Origin: CAWIVH01 sp963839475
Lineage (GTDB): Bacteria > Acidobacteriota > UBA6911
Assembly: GCA_963839475.1 (NCBI GenBank)
Contig: CAWIVH010000015.1
Location: 310,001-374,000 of the forward strand
DNA length: 64,000 nt
Reading direction: 5' to 3'
In this document: positions 9,281-18,300 of the stretch, piece by piece
Layout: each line of letters starts with the position of its first letter
How positions within the stretch are numbered: the stretch's first letter is position 1
Translations under genes and position numbers: made by a program
The notes under the pieces: model-generated
Told to the model about the DNA's origin: nothing
The model's database searches: none
Seen by the model: the letters and a program-made list of their open reading frames with translations, nothing else

Positions 9281-10126
9281 CTACTTTGCAGCCAGCAGGC
9301 CGCGCGCGCCCATCCATTCCTTCAGCCGCTGGGTCCAATTATCCACCGGCAGGTCCTTTTTGCGCATCCCGAATCCGTGCCCTCCGGAATTGTAGATATG
9401 CATCTCCACCGGAACCCCGATGCGCTTCCAGGCTTCGTACAGCCGGATGCTGGTGCGGATCGGCGGAACAGTCTTATCGTCGTCTGCGTGGACGATGAAG
9501 AGCGGCGGCGCCCCGTCTGGCGCAATGATCTCATCGGGCGTCGCGGGGTAAATCGGGGCTGCGAAGTCAGGACGACTATCGCCTTTGCCCTGCAAGGCGA
9601 CACCGACCGTCAGGTACCCGCCGGCCGAAAACCCCATGATGCCGATCCTGTCTTTTGCCACACCCCATTCGGCTGCGCGTGAACGCACGAGCTTTACGGC
9701 GGCCAGTCCGTCAGCGATGCACATTTCCATCGCTTCCTTTCTGCGCCGGCCCGCTTCTTCCTTGTTTTTTTCTCCCTCGTCGCCGGTACGCATCACGCGA
9801 TACTTGAGGACAAACGCGGTTACTCCCTGCTCGTTCAGCCAGCGGGCCACATCTTCTCCTTCGTGTGAGATGGCTAGAATTCTCCAGCCCCCACCGGGGC
9901 TGACGATCACTCCCGTGCCATTCGCTTTTCCCTTCTCCGGGAGATAGACCATCAGTACGGGCTGGGTCACGTTGGCGATCCTGCGGATGCCGTCTGTGGA
10001 CGGCTGTTCGGCTTCGGGCCAGTTCCAGCTTTCGGAGCCTGGTGCGGGACCTGGATATAGTGGGATGATAATCGGCTCGGCTGCAGCTACGGTCATTAAG
10101 AACATAAGGCAAGTGAGAATCTGCAT
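9281..10126 (-). CDS. Alpha/beta hydrolase, esterase/BD-FAE-like, exported
   Basis: 281 residues from ATG 10126, chosen because TGGAGG lies 7 bases upstream; an in-frame ATG at 10168 is less favourable. A short signal peptide ends near residue 17. The core shows an oxyanion-region VIVSPGGGW, the nucleophile elbow GFSAGG near residue 160, an Asp in VHADDDKTVPP and a His in GGHGFG, so a full Ser-Asp-His triad is visible. Relatives are acetylxylan or acyl esterases that act on plant polysaccharide decorations. The exported location and the nearby fucosidase fit glycan breakdown, but the substrate is inferred. Confidence 0.85.
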   Translation of the reverse strand: MQILTCLMFLMTVAAAEPIIIPLYPGPAPGSESWNWPEAEQPSTDGIRRIANVTQPVLMVYLPEKGKANGTGVIVSPGGGWRILAISHEGEDVARWLNEQGVTAFVLKYRVMRTGDEGEKNKEEAGRRRKEAMEMCIADGLAAVKLVRSRAAEWGVAKDRIGIMGFSAGGYLTVGVALQGKGDSRPDFAAPIYPATPDEIIAPDGAPPLFIVHADDDKTVPPIRTSIRLYEAWKRIGVPVEMHIYNSGGHGFGMRKKDLPVDNWTQRLKEWMGARGLLAAK

Positions 10127-10193
10127 GGCATAACCTCCAGGTGGCATTCGGGGGTGGATCGACACCACAAATGTTCGGATGGCATTATATCCG

Positions 10194-11675
10194 TTACCTG
10201 TTCTTCAGTCCGGCTCCCAACCGGAAGACGCGGCGGATACCGGGCGGAATTTCGTCACGCCGGTGGGTGACATAAATCATCGTGGTGTGATTCAGCAGCC
10301 CGGTCAAAATCCGGATGAACCGCTGGCGGTGCGCGGCATCGAGCCCCTGGCAAGGTTCGTCCAGCACGAGCAGTTCAGGGGATTTGACGAGGGCTCGCGC
10401 CAGCAGTGCCATGCGCTGCAGACCGGCCGACAGAGACCCGAACGGAGCGGATGCGAATCGTTCCAGGCCAAGACGCGCCAGCCAGTGGCGCGCAATCATT
10501 CGCCGGCGGGCGCCGGGCCGGCGATAACAGGCGTCCGAATCGTCGAAGCCGGAAAGGACTGAATCCAGGCAACTCTGATTCTCCGTGAAATGCAGATGAA
10601 GTTCGGGTGAAACGAAGCCGATGCGCCGCTTCCACTCCCAGACGCTTTCGCCTTCGCCGCGCCGCCGTCCCATGACCCGCACGTCATTGGCATAGGCTTG
10701 CGGGTTGTCGCCGATGATAAGGCTCAGCAAGGTGCTTTTTCCCGAGCCGTTCGGCCCGACCAGGGCCCAGCTTTCTCCTTTCCACACCGTCCAATCGATA
10801 TGATTCAAAATGACGCGCCGGCCGTAACGCACCGTTGCTCCGCGGAGCCTGACGAGTTCGCAAGGGGCAGCAGGCTTTTTCATTGCCGGGAAGCTGCCTC
10901 GCCTGATTTCAGGGAGGCGGGGAAGCCATTTCCGGAGGCTCCGGCGCAAGTAACGGCCCTGCGAAACGATCCGGCAGCGATCCATGCAAAGCAGGTGAGT
11001 GATACCGGCGGGCAGTTCATCGGCATGGGTCGCAATCAAAAGGAGGTTTACCTCGCCATTGCGAATCAAGCGTTCCAGCAAAGCCTTCAGGAATTTCCGG
11101 AATTCCATATCGAGGCCGGTAAAAGGATCGTCGAGGATCAGCAGCCGCGGTTTCTGTAGAAGGGCCCGGGCCAGGAGAACCTTGCGTGTTTCACCGTTTG
11201 ACAGCGACGGAAGCGGTTGTCCCAACAGCGAACCGATGCCGAGCAGCTTCACCACTTTCTTCCGCTGCCTGGCGAATGCCTTTGCGGCTCCCGACGGTCT
11301 GCGGACGACCTCGAAGGGATTGATTCCCTCGACGCTGTCCTGGGAAAGGAGCTGTTCCACGAGCGGCGCCTCATCTTCTTCGAGGCTGAACCAGCGGGCG
11401 GCCGCCGGCGCCTCTCCTGCAAGGCTTCGGTGTTGCTCAAACGAAACGTGGGTGACCGGGCCATCCGGGGCGATCATGTCCCCATTCACAACCGGCACGG
11501 CGCCGGCCAGGGCGCCAGCGAAAAGCGTTTTCCCGGAGCCGTTCGGGCCGATCACCGCCCATTGTTCGCCCGGGAGAAACTTCCAGTGGGTATTGCGGAA
11601 AAGCAGCCGCTCGCCAACACGAAGGTCGGCCCCCGCCATCTCGATGATAGGATTGGTTTTTCTCCGCTTCGGCAT
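10194..11675 (-). CDS. modF: ModF-like tandem ATP-binding cassette protein
   Basis: 493 residues with two complete ABC ATPase domains and no membrane segment. Domain 1 has Walker A GPNGSGKT (about 41-48), signature LSNGETRK and Walker B LLILDDPFTGLD. Domain 2 has GPNGSGKS, signature LSAGLQRM and LLVLDEPCQGLD, then a switch His in YVTHRRDEIPPGI. This layout is that of ModF (PhrA), a cytoplasmic tandem ATPase of uncertain role often associated with molybdate loci. No mod transport genes are next to it. The family assignment is strong; the function is not known. Confidence 0.85.
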   Translation of the reverse strand: MPKRRKTNPIIEMAGADLRVGERLLFRNTHWKFLPGEQWAVIGPNGSGKTLFAGALAGAVPVVNGDMIAPDGPVTHVSFEQHRSLAGEAPAAARWFSLEEDEAPLVEQLLSQDSVEGINPFEVVRRPSGAAKAFARQRKKVVKLLGIGSLLGQPLPSLSNGETRKVLLARALLQKPRLLILDDPFTGLDMEFRKFLKALLERLIRNGEVNLLLIATHADELPAGITHLLCMDRCRIVSQGRYLRRSLRKWLPRLPEIRRGSFPAMKKPAAPCELVRLRGATVRYGRRVILNHIDWTVWKGESWALVGPNGSGKSTLLSLIIGDNPQAYANDVRVMGRRRGEGESVWEWKRRIGFVSPELHLHFTENQSCLDSVLSGFDDSDACYRRPGARRRMIARHWLARLGLERFASAPFGSLSAGLQRMALLARALVKSPELLVLDEPCQGLDAAHRQRFIRILTGLLNHTTMIYVTHRRDEIPPGIRRVFRLGAGLKNR

Positions 11676-11723
11676 TGGTCGGCATCATGCCATATCCGGA
11701 GGGGCAGGCGACAGGGAATAGGC

Positions 11724-12551
11724 TCAGGACCCGGTTTTCATTGCCCAGCGGTATATGGCCTCTGCCGCGCCGCCCTCATTGTTGGTGCGTTCGGTGATGC
11801 ACCTTGCGCAGACCTTTACCTCCGGCGACGCGTTGGCAACCGCCACTCCCCATCCGGCGGCACGCAGCATTCCAATGTCATTCTCAGCGTCTCCGACGGC
11901 CATGATTTCGTTGGTGGAGATGCCGTAACGCCCGGCGATCACCGGCAGGGCGCTTCCCTTGTCTATCCCGGGTGCGGTTATCTCGAGGTATTCGGGCTCC
12001 GACTTTACGATGCATGCCCGCCCGGCAAGCCTGCGTCGCAATTCAGGCAACAGTCGAGAGCATTGATCCGATTCCGCCAGAAGGATGAGTTTTGTCGGAG
12101 TCACACCGGGGAAGAAGGATTGCAAATCCCGGATCAGTTTGTAACTGGCTCCGGTGCGCCTCGAGTAGACGGCAAGCAAGGGGTTTTCACTCTGGTTTTC
12201 CTCGGCATACAGCAGGTCCTGGTGATAGAAATTCAACAGATACCCATGTTCGCGGGCAAAGCCGATTAAAAAGTCGGCCACATCGGCGGGGACCGGATTG
12301 TGCCCGAGCAGCGGTCTTCCTTCCGCGCGGCGGCCCGCGATCATGCCGCCGTTATAGGCGATGATGACGCAATCCACACCCAGCTGCTTTTCGACACTTT
12401 CAATGGTCGACAGCATCCTGCCTGAGGCGATGCAGAGTATCAGCCCTTTTCGCTCGGCTTCCTGGAATGCTTCCCGATTGGCGCTGACGAGCTGTTTCTG
12501 GTCATCCAAAATGGTGCCATCGATGTCGAAAGCGATCAGTTTTATATTCAC
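11724..12551 (-). CDS. HAD superfamily phosphatase, Cof/YidA type
   Basis: 275 residues. The N-terminus carries the HAD nucleophile motif FDIDGT (about residues 8-13). Motif II (CIASGR), a C2-type cap and motif IV (AVGDAENDIGML) near the C-terminus follow, as in Cof-type phosphatases. These cytoplasmic enzymes dephosphorylate sugar phosphates, flavin or pyridoxal phosphates. A conserved Lys appears in DKGSAL before motif IV. The gene lies 48 bp upstream of the ModF-like gene on the same strand and may share its transcript. The specific substrate is not readable. Confidence 0.88.
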   Translation of the reverse strand: MNIKLIAFDIDGTILDDQKQLVSANREAFQEAERKGLILCIASGRMLSTIESVEKQLGVDCVIIAYNGGMIAGRRAEGRPLLGHNPVPADVADFLIGFAREHGYLLNFYHQDLLYAEENQSENPLLAVYSRRTGASYKLIRDLQSFFPGVTPTKLILLAESDQCSRLLPELRRRLAGRACIVKSEPEYLEITAPGIDKGSALPVIAGRYGISTNEIMAVGDAENDIGMLRAAGWGVAVANASPEVKVCARCITERTNNEGGAAEAIYRWAMKTGS

Positions 12552-12821
12552 TTTGAACCTGGGTCGACGCAGTTTTGCCCTTGAGCCGCCTTTGTGGGAG
12601 GCTTGAGGCGTCCTTCTATATCACGTTCCCCATGTCAGCCCAAGATTATTAACGGCCGCATCGGGAAACGAAGGCAAATCGCGCTGGTGACGGGGCCTCG
12701 ACGATGCCCATCGATCTCGCCTGCGTCGTGGCACCCGGCACCCGCCGGCGCGGCGCTCGGAACACAGCCTCTCCGAATTCCCGGACCAACGCCCGGGCTG
12801 CCCAGGTGTTTTTCAAAAGAA
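12552..12821. other. Intergenic region with no recognisable gene
   Basis: This 270-base stretch separates the HAD phosphatase gene from the orphan gene at 12822. I see no convincing coding sequence, RNA or repeat; open frames here lack family features. Confidence 0.5.
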
Positions 12822-13376
12822 TTATTGAACGGTCTGGGAACGATTCAGTTCCTCCATGAATCGCCGCCAATCGGCTTTCGACATGGAATGGGAGACATCA
12901 ATGAATGTCAGGGCATCCGGATCGCGTTTCTCGAGGTAGCATCCCTCCCAAAGCGTCTCATTCCAGAGTGTCGAATAAAACGTTTTTGGGTCCATGTGCT
13001 CAAATCCGACCAGCATCACCCCCAATTTTGCAAGCGCCCGGCCAACCTCGGTTACTTTTTTAATGCACTGCATTTCGTTCAGGTTTTCAGGCCGCGGCAG
13101 CTTTATTCCATGCTCCTCCAGCCCCTGGAAAAGGCTGGTTCCCGTCCCCACGGATTCAAAAGCCAAGACCTGCTCGAGGTGCGCTTCCCGGCGTTCGGGG
13201 GGCAAGGATCCGCCCATCTCGAAGTTGCCATCGTGAAGCTGATTCAGCTGTCCAATCAGCTCTTTAAGGCGCGGTGTCCGTCCCGCTTCGCCGGCCTCCC
13301 TGCCGCTTGATTGTCTCACCCTGATCCCTTGTTGTTCCTTCCGTCTCTCCCATTTCAGTCTCGATTTTCGTCCCAT
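12822..13376 (-). CDS. Hypothetical protein, unrecognised
   Basis: About 184 residues from ATG 13376, chosen because GGGAG sits 8 bases upstream; an in-frame ATG two codons earlier (13382) is also possible. The N-terminus is strongly basic (RKSRLKWERRKEQQ), followed by a helical, mixed-charge body with no signal peptide or membrane segment. I do not recognise a family. Coding quality looks real: normal composition, few rare residues and a good ribosome-binding site. It is flanked by intergenic gaps of about 270 and 310 bases, so it is probably monocistronic. A cytoplasmic location is inferred. Confidence 0.6.
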   Translation of the reverse strand: MGRKSRLKWERRKEQQGIRVRQSSGREAGEAGRTPRLKELIGQLNQLHDGNFEMGGSLPPERREAHLEQVLAFESVGTGTSLFQGLEEHGIKLPRPENLNEMQCIKKVTEVGRALAKLGVMLVGFEHMDPKTFYSTLWNETLWEGCYLEKRDPDALTFIDVSHSMSKADWRRFMEELNRSQTVQ

Positions 13377-13688
13377 TTCCATATCTCCCTTGTTCGGGGC
13401 TTTCAAGTGTCAAATCCGCCCCTCTCTACGTCTAATGGGAAAAATGAAAAATGAGCCAAAAAATCTTTGATTGGACGCGAACAAAACCTCGAATTCCATG
13501 GCTTTGTCGGATTTTGCAGCTGAGACTTTCTATAGTTCTCTGATTCTGACGACCGCAGGATTGGCTTTCTGAACTTGAGTCTCAAGCCGCATCACGCAGG
13601 GGAGTTTCGGCTGTGCAACCAGCCATTGATTGCGATATCACCAAAATGGGAGATCCCCACTAAATATCCTGAACCTTCGGACTATCCC
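13377..13688. other. Intergenic region with no recognisable gene
   Basis: About 310 bases between the orphan gene and the PP2C gene, relatively AT-rich near 13430-13500. It presumably holds the promoter of the orphan gene (reading left) and the end of the phosphatase transcript. No motif stood out clearly. Confidence 0.5.
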
Positions 13689-14507
13689 TTACGCCGGCAG
13701 GAATTGGACCAGGAGGGAGGTGATGTTATCCGGCCCGCCCCGCTTAATGGCCACGTCGACCAGCTGCAAGCAACCCTCGCTGATGTCGACGGAGTCCAAC
13801 ACAATGTCACAGATCTCCTGAGATCGAAGCTGGGTGTACAGGCCATCGGAACAAAGCAAAAGGATATCGTGTGGGCACAAGGGGATGTTTTTGAGAGCCA
13901 GCTCCACCGATGACCTGACGCCGAGCGCCTGAAGGAGGATATTGCGGTCCGGATGATGCCGCGCCTGTTCTTCGGTCAGTGCCCCTTCGCTAATCAGCCT
14001 GGCGATCATCGATTGGTCTCGAGTCAATTGCCTGATTCCATCCTCGCTGATCAGATAGGCGCGGCTATCACCGATCTGGCCGATGACGAGGCTGCCATGC
14101 AACTCGAAGGCGGCCGTGAGGGTGGTACCCATCCCTTCGCAATCACCCCGGCTGTGGCTTACATCCAGAACTCTTGTATTGGCGTCGGCCACCGCCTGGA
14201 TCAGTATCTGCTCGAGAGCTTCTTGTCTGGGCTCCCGAGTCTTTCGTACCAGGCCAAGGACCGAGCTGTAGAATGTCTGCAAACAAAGCCGGCTGGCCAA
14301 TTCTCCGGCGGCGGCCCCGCCCATGCCGTCAGCCACGGCAAAAAGAGATCCATAAGGGCCGGAGGAAAAGCGCAGGGAGCTGCTACTTTCTATGCCGGTA
14401 CCCTCAGTCAGATCTGCTGCAAAAAACGAGTCCTCGTTGGTCCTCCTTACGCAACCGACATCGGTGCAGCCGTAAGCGCAAACCTCATAGCGGGGGTAGG
14501 CGAGCAT
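13689..14507 (-). CDS. PP2C-family Ser/Thr protein phosphatase, T6SS-linked (PppA/Stp1-like)
   Basis: 272 residues, single soluble domain. PP2C metal-binding motifs are all present: RRTNEDSF (about 21-28), FAVADGMGG (about 55-63), GDSRAYL (about 143-149), LLLCSDGLY and the C-terminal GGPDNIT. Such Mn/Mg-dependent enzymes remove phosphate from Ser/Thr. The gene is divergent from the kinase-TPR gene that heads the T6SS plus-strand arm, which is the kinase/phosphatase pairing known for post-translational control of T6SS (PpkA/PppA). Its likely substrates are the kinase and the FHA-binding phosphoproteins of this locus. Function is strong from motifs; the partner is inferred from position. Confidence 0.92.
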   Translation of the reverse strand: MLAYPRYEVCAYGCTDVGCVRRTNEDSFFAADLTEGTGIESSSSLRFSSGPYGSLFAVADGMGGAAAGELASRLCLQTFYSSVLGLVRKTREPRQEALEQILIQAVADANTRVLDVSHSRGDCEGMGTTLTAAFELHGSLVIGQIGDSRAYLISEDGIRQLTRDQSMIARLISEGALTEEQARHHPDRNILLQALGVRSSVELALKNIPLCPHDILLLCSDGLYTQLRSQEICDIVLDSVDISEGCLQLVDVAIKRGGPDNITSLLVQFLPA

Positions 14508-14987
14508 AGCTTACCTTTTACCGTTCGGCTTTGGAAAATGTCAATGCAAAAGCCGGATGTACTGCTATAATGCAGAGATAACGTCAGTTCACGAGGAGGC
14601 CTCCGGACCATCGTCAAGTGACCTCAGTTCATTGAGCATTCTCGGGGAATTTATGCGTGAATTGTCGGGATCTTGGCCTACGGTGTCGCTCTCCGCATCT
14701 TTTCAAGCAGGTTTTGTCGCAGCCTCATCGGTACGCCTCCTCCCCATGGATTGGGGAAGTTCCAATCATCGCACAATCCCTGCCCGCATTTGCCGAAGGG
14801 CGGCAGTTCAGCACGTTTTCAGGGCCGGTGCTTCCGGCATCAAAAAATTCTCAAATGTTGCACCCTGCCGATCGGATCGCCTGAGCGCGCCCAACCGCCA
14901 GAACGGCTTCGTTTCAACTACCCCTGCCTGCACGGCTCCGATGTCGAGCGAAAGATCGGACATTCAGGCCCCGGAGCTATCACGGTC
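14508..14987. other. Divergent intergenic region between PP2C and the kinase gene
   Basis: About 480 bases with no convincing gene. The kinase frame stays open upstream to 14673, but its translation there resembles no kinase N-terminus. A candidate promoter lies at 14563-14571. If it is used, the kinase mRNA has a leader of about 400 bases. Confidence 0.5.
14563..14571 (+). promoter_or_regulatory. Candidate extended -10 promoter for the T6SS kinase operon
   Basis: The sequence TGCTATAAT is a perfect TATAAT -10 box with the extended TGn element. No good -35 box lies 17 bases upstream, which extended -10 promoters tolerate. It points toward the kinase-TssJKLM operon, about 410 bases before the kinase ATG. 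Assigned by eye only. Confidence 0.35.
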
Positions 14988-17900
14988 ATGACCCAGAAGA
15001 TCGGAAAGTACACCATTATTGAAAAACTGGGCGAAGGCTCGATGGGGGCGGTCTACAAGGCCTACGATGCTGTGCTGGACCGCTATGTCGCCATCAAGAT
15101 AATGGCGGATGAGATCAAATGGGATCCTGAATTAAAACTGCGATTCTATCGAGAGGCGCGGTCTGCTGCCAACATTCATCATCCGAACATAGTTACGATT
15201 CATGACCTGGGTGAAGAAGGCAAAATCACCTACATTGTGCTGGAATTGCTGGAAGGCACCGACCTGAAGGCGATCATCGCAAACAAGACACCCCTGCCGC
15301 TTGAGGAAAAACTCTCTATTATTGCGCAGGTTGCAGACGGCCTGAACCATGCGCACCGCCTGGGAATCATTCACCGCGATATCAAGCCGGGCAACATCCA
15401 TATCAGCCCGACCGGCATCGCAAAAATCCTCGATTTTGGAATTGCCCACATACCGATGTCCGATCTTACCCGGACGGGATCGAGACTCGGGACGCCGGTT
15501 TACATGTCGCCGGAGCAGATTCGCGGAGAAGAGAGCGATGCGAAATCCGACATTTTTTCGCTCGGAATCGTCTTTTACGAATTCGTGACGTATGTGCATC
15601 CGTTCCGGGACAAAAAAATCGATAAAACGCTGGACAACATCCTCTTTCAAACTCAGCTCCCGTTTGACGTACAGTTTCCGGACGCGCCGCCCAAGCTGCT
15701 GCCCATCATCGCCCGCTGCCTGGCCAAAGACCCGCAACAGCGCTGCGCCAGCATGGGGGACCTGATCCATTCCTGCCGCGAACTGATTGCTGAGCTCACA
15801 ATCGCCCGGCAGGCCATGGCTAAAGAAATCGAAGCCTCCCTCCCGCATCTGCAGGCGAAATCGAAATCGATGAGTGATTCCCCCCGGTTGCTCGAGTTGA
15901 TCAAGGAAGTCCAGAACACGCTTGGCGACAAAGGAAAGGCGGACTACCTGTCTGTTCTGAGCCTTTCGAAATCGGTCGCCCAGGAATCTCCATTGGCCGT
16001 AGGTATTGCATCCGGGGCGATCGCGACGCCCTCTGTGACTATCCGGCCTGAAGTTGTGACACAGGCTCCGCGAAATCCGAGCCCCGAACCGGATGTCGAA
16101 AGTGAGGCTCGCAGCCGCGCATGGCTGCAGAACGCGGAGCAGCTGTTAAAGGAAGACCGGCTGGGCGAGGCCATCGAAGAGCTGCGAAAAGCGATCGGGG
16201 CATTAGGCCCCAGGCGGGACCTGGTGGAAATGCTTTCAGATACGCGCCGGAAACTCGAAGAGCGAAAGCGGACCCGGGTGTCCCAGCTGCTGGGGCTCGC
16301 GCGAGGCGCTTTTGACGATAATAAATCCGCCCAGGCGGTGGAAATCCTGAACGAAGTCTTTGAATTGGTGCCTGAGCATCCGGAAGCGGTTGAATTGAGA
16401 AGGCAGGCATTGACCGCCCTGGATAGTGAAAAAGCACGGCAGGCGCGGCAGGAGGAAGGCGAACGCGAAAAGGTGAAAGGTTTCAGACTGTTGGCGGACA
16501 AGCATTTCCGCGAAAGCCTGCTTACTTTGAAACATGCGGCAGAACTCCTGGGTGAGGACTCCGCGGTAAAATTAGGGATCGAAGAAGCGGAAGAAGGGAT
16601 CCGAATCGAGGAATTGTTCATCCGGATCCAATCTGAGATGACAGAGGCTCAGCAGGCCTTCCGATCCCAAAAATATGATATCGCCCGCAGCCGGGCCAAC
16701 CGGATTCTCGAAATTTCGCCGAAGAATTCAGATGCGGTGGCGCTGCTGGCCCGAATCGAAAAGGCCATCGAAGAAAAACGAAGGGCAGAGGCGATGGCCT
16801 CCCTGGTCTCCCGTGGCGAACAGACCCTGGCTGGCGGAGACTTGAGCACTGCCTCTGCGCTGGCGAATGAGGCCCTGATGGCGGACCCGGCCAACCCGCA
16901 GGCCATCCGGTTGAACGAACGGATCGGCCAGGCCAAAGAGGAAGCGCGCCGCAGGGAAGAGTCGGCTCTCCTCCTCAAAAAGGCAGCGGAATCCCTGGAG
17001 GCCAAAGACTTCGATGCCGCAGCCAATTTCGCCAACAATGCCCTGCAGGTGATCCCCCAGATGCCGGAAGCACTGCAATGCCTCAAGGAGATCCAGCAGG
17101 CCCGCGAGGATTACCGCCGGTCGCAGGAGGTTGGCAAGATCATCTCCGAAGCCGAAACAGCTTTTGCGGGCGGACATCTGGAGCAGTGTGAAGCAAGCAC
17201 CCGTAAAGCTCTTGAAGCGGATCCGGGGAATCTCAGGGCCAAGGAACTTCTGACTCGCATCCAGCAGGAACTGGCCAAAAGGAAAGCAAGCCGGGTCCAG
17301 GCATTGATCGATAGTGCCCGTGCCGAGCTGGCAAAAGGGGATTTTCTAAAGGCTGAAACCTGCGCACGCGACATTTTGCTCGTGGATGCGCAGAGCAAAG
17401 CGGCAGCAGGCCTCATGTCTGAAATAGCGCAGGCCAGAGCAAAGCGAAGGGAGGAGGAAGTTGCCGCGCGCATGGCGCAAGGCCGCGCAGCTCTCGAACG
17501 GGGTGATCTCGACAAAGCGGAGGAGCTCGTTCGCACTGTCCTGGATCAGGAGCCCAAGCACAGCGAAGCCAAGGCCCTGATGAAGACCATCGGGAAAACG
17601 AGGCGGACCCAGGGGAAAGACAAAGGAACGGAGCCCGAGTCCTACGAACGGGAGGCCGACAATGGGCCGCGCGCCATCGACCCCGATGCCACGGAGAGGC
17701 TGGGCCAGGGGTTTCGGGACAAGCCGGTCGGGTCGGGGATGCCGTGGAAACTGCTGGGTTGGATCGGCGCAGCCGTCGTGGTTCTCGGTGTTGCATTCGG
17801 CGCGTTTTATTTGAAACGACACGCGGCAAAGCCGCAGTTGAGTGCGCCTGTCGACGTATCAGCGCAGCTGAACCTCGCCAAGTCGCATCTGGACCAGAAA

Positions 17901-18260
17901 CGCTACGATGAGGCCATCGAGGCAGCTCAACGGCTGCTGGCCACATCTCCGGATAATCGCGCGGCTCAGGCCATCCGATCCGAAGCGATAAAACAGAAAC
18001 AGCAGCTGGCGATCGAAGTGATCATGCTCGAGGCACAAAACCTGCGTTCGCAAAATCAGCTGGATGAGGCCAACAAGGCTGTGCAAAAGATCCTCGACAT
18101 CGATCCATCGAACAAGCCCGCACTCGCGGTCCGTTCTGAAATCGAGGCTGAAATATCGGCCGGGAAAAGCAAAGAGGAACAGGATGCGCAGATAAGGAAA
18201 TGGCTGGCCGAATGCCGAACTTTACCTCGGCTCCGACAGGCTGGCCGAAGCCAAGAGTGA
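14988..18260 (+). CDS. Ser/Thr protein kinase with TPR-like repeats (N-terminal part of a frameshifted gene)
   Basis: 1090 residues from ATG 14988 to a premature stop. An N-terminal kinase domain (about 5-265) has a Gly loop LGEGSMGAVY, VAIK lysine, HRDIKPGN, DFG (KILDFGIAH) and MSPEQ, so it should be catalytically active. Long Ala/Glu-rich helical repeats of TPR character follow (LLxxAxxxLxxGDLxxAE units, about 365-880). One membrane helix lies near 918-940 (LLGWIGAAVVVLGVAFGAFYL), and further TPR-like repeats come after it. The frame is lost near 18213 and the coding sequence continues one base over into the next entry. It heads the plus-strand T6SS arm and is divergent from PP2C, so it is probably the PpkA-like kinase that phosphorylates T6SS regulators. 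An in-frame extension back to 14673 is open but unconvincing. Confidence 0.88.
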   Translation: MTQKIGKYTIIEKLGEGSMGAVYKAYDAVLDRYVAIKIMADEIKWDPELKLRFYREARSAANIHHPNIVTIHDLGEEGKITYIVLELLEGTDLKAIIANKTPLPLEEKLSIIAQVADGLNHAHRLGIIHRDIKPGNIHISPTGIAKILDFGIAHIPMSDLTRTGSRLGTPVYMSPEQIRGEESDAKSDIFSLGIVFYEFVTYVHPFRDKKIDKTLDNILFQTQLPFDVQFPDAPPKLLPIIARCLAKDPQQRCASMGDLIHSCRELIAELTIARQAMAKEIEASLPHLQAKSKSMSDSPRLLELIKEVQNTLGDKGKADYLSVLSLSKSVAQESPLAVGIASGAIATPSVTIRPEVVTQAPRNPSPEPDVESEARSRAWLQNAEQLLKEDRLGEAIEELRKAIGALGPRRDLVEMLSDTRRKLEERKRTRVSQLLGLARGAFDDNKSAQAVEILNEVFELVPEHPEAVELRRQALTALDSEKARQARQEEGEREKVKGFRLLADKHFRESLLTLKHAAELLGEDSAVKLGIEEAEEGIRIEELFIRIQSEMTEAQQAFRSQKYDIARSRANRILEISPKNSDAVALLARIEKAIEEKRRAEAMASLVSRGEQTLAGGDLSTASALANEALMADPANPQAIRLNERIGQAKEEARRREESALLLKKAAESLEAKDFDAAANFANNALQVIPQMPEALQCLKEIQQAREDYRRSQEVGKIISEAETAFAGGHLEQCEASTRKALEADPGNLRAKELLTRIQQELAKRKASRVQALIDSARAELAKGDFLKAETCARDILLVDAQSKAAAGLMSEIAQARAKRREEEVAARMAQGRAALERGDLDKAEELVRTVLDQEPKHSEAKALMKTIGKTRRTQGKDKGTEPESYEREADNGPRAIDPDATERLGQGFRDKPVGSGMPWKLLGWIGAAVVVLGVAFGAFYLKRHAAKPQLSAPVDVSAQLNLAKSHLDQKRYDEAIEAAQRLLATSPDNRAAQAIRSEAIKQKQQLAIEVIMLEAQNLRSQNQLDEANKAVQKILDIDPSNKPALAVRSEIEAEISAGKSKEEQDAQIRKWLAECRTLPRLRQAGRSQE

Positions 18261-18300
18261 ACTCGACAAGGTCGAGCGGCTTCGTCCAGGGACGCCCCAA

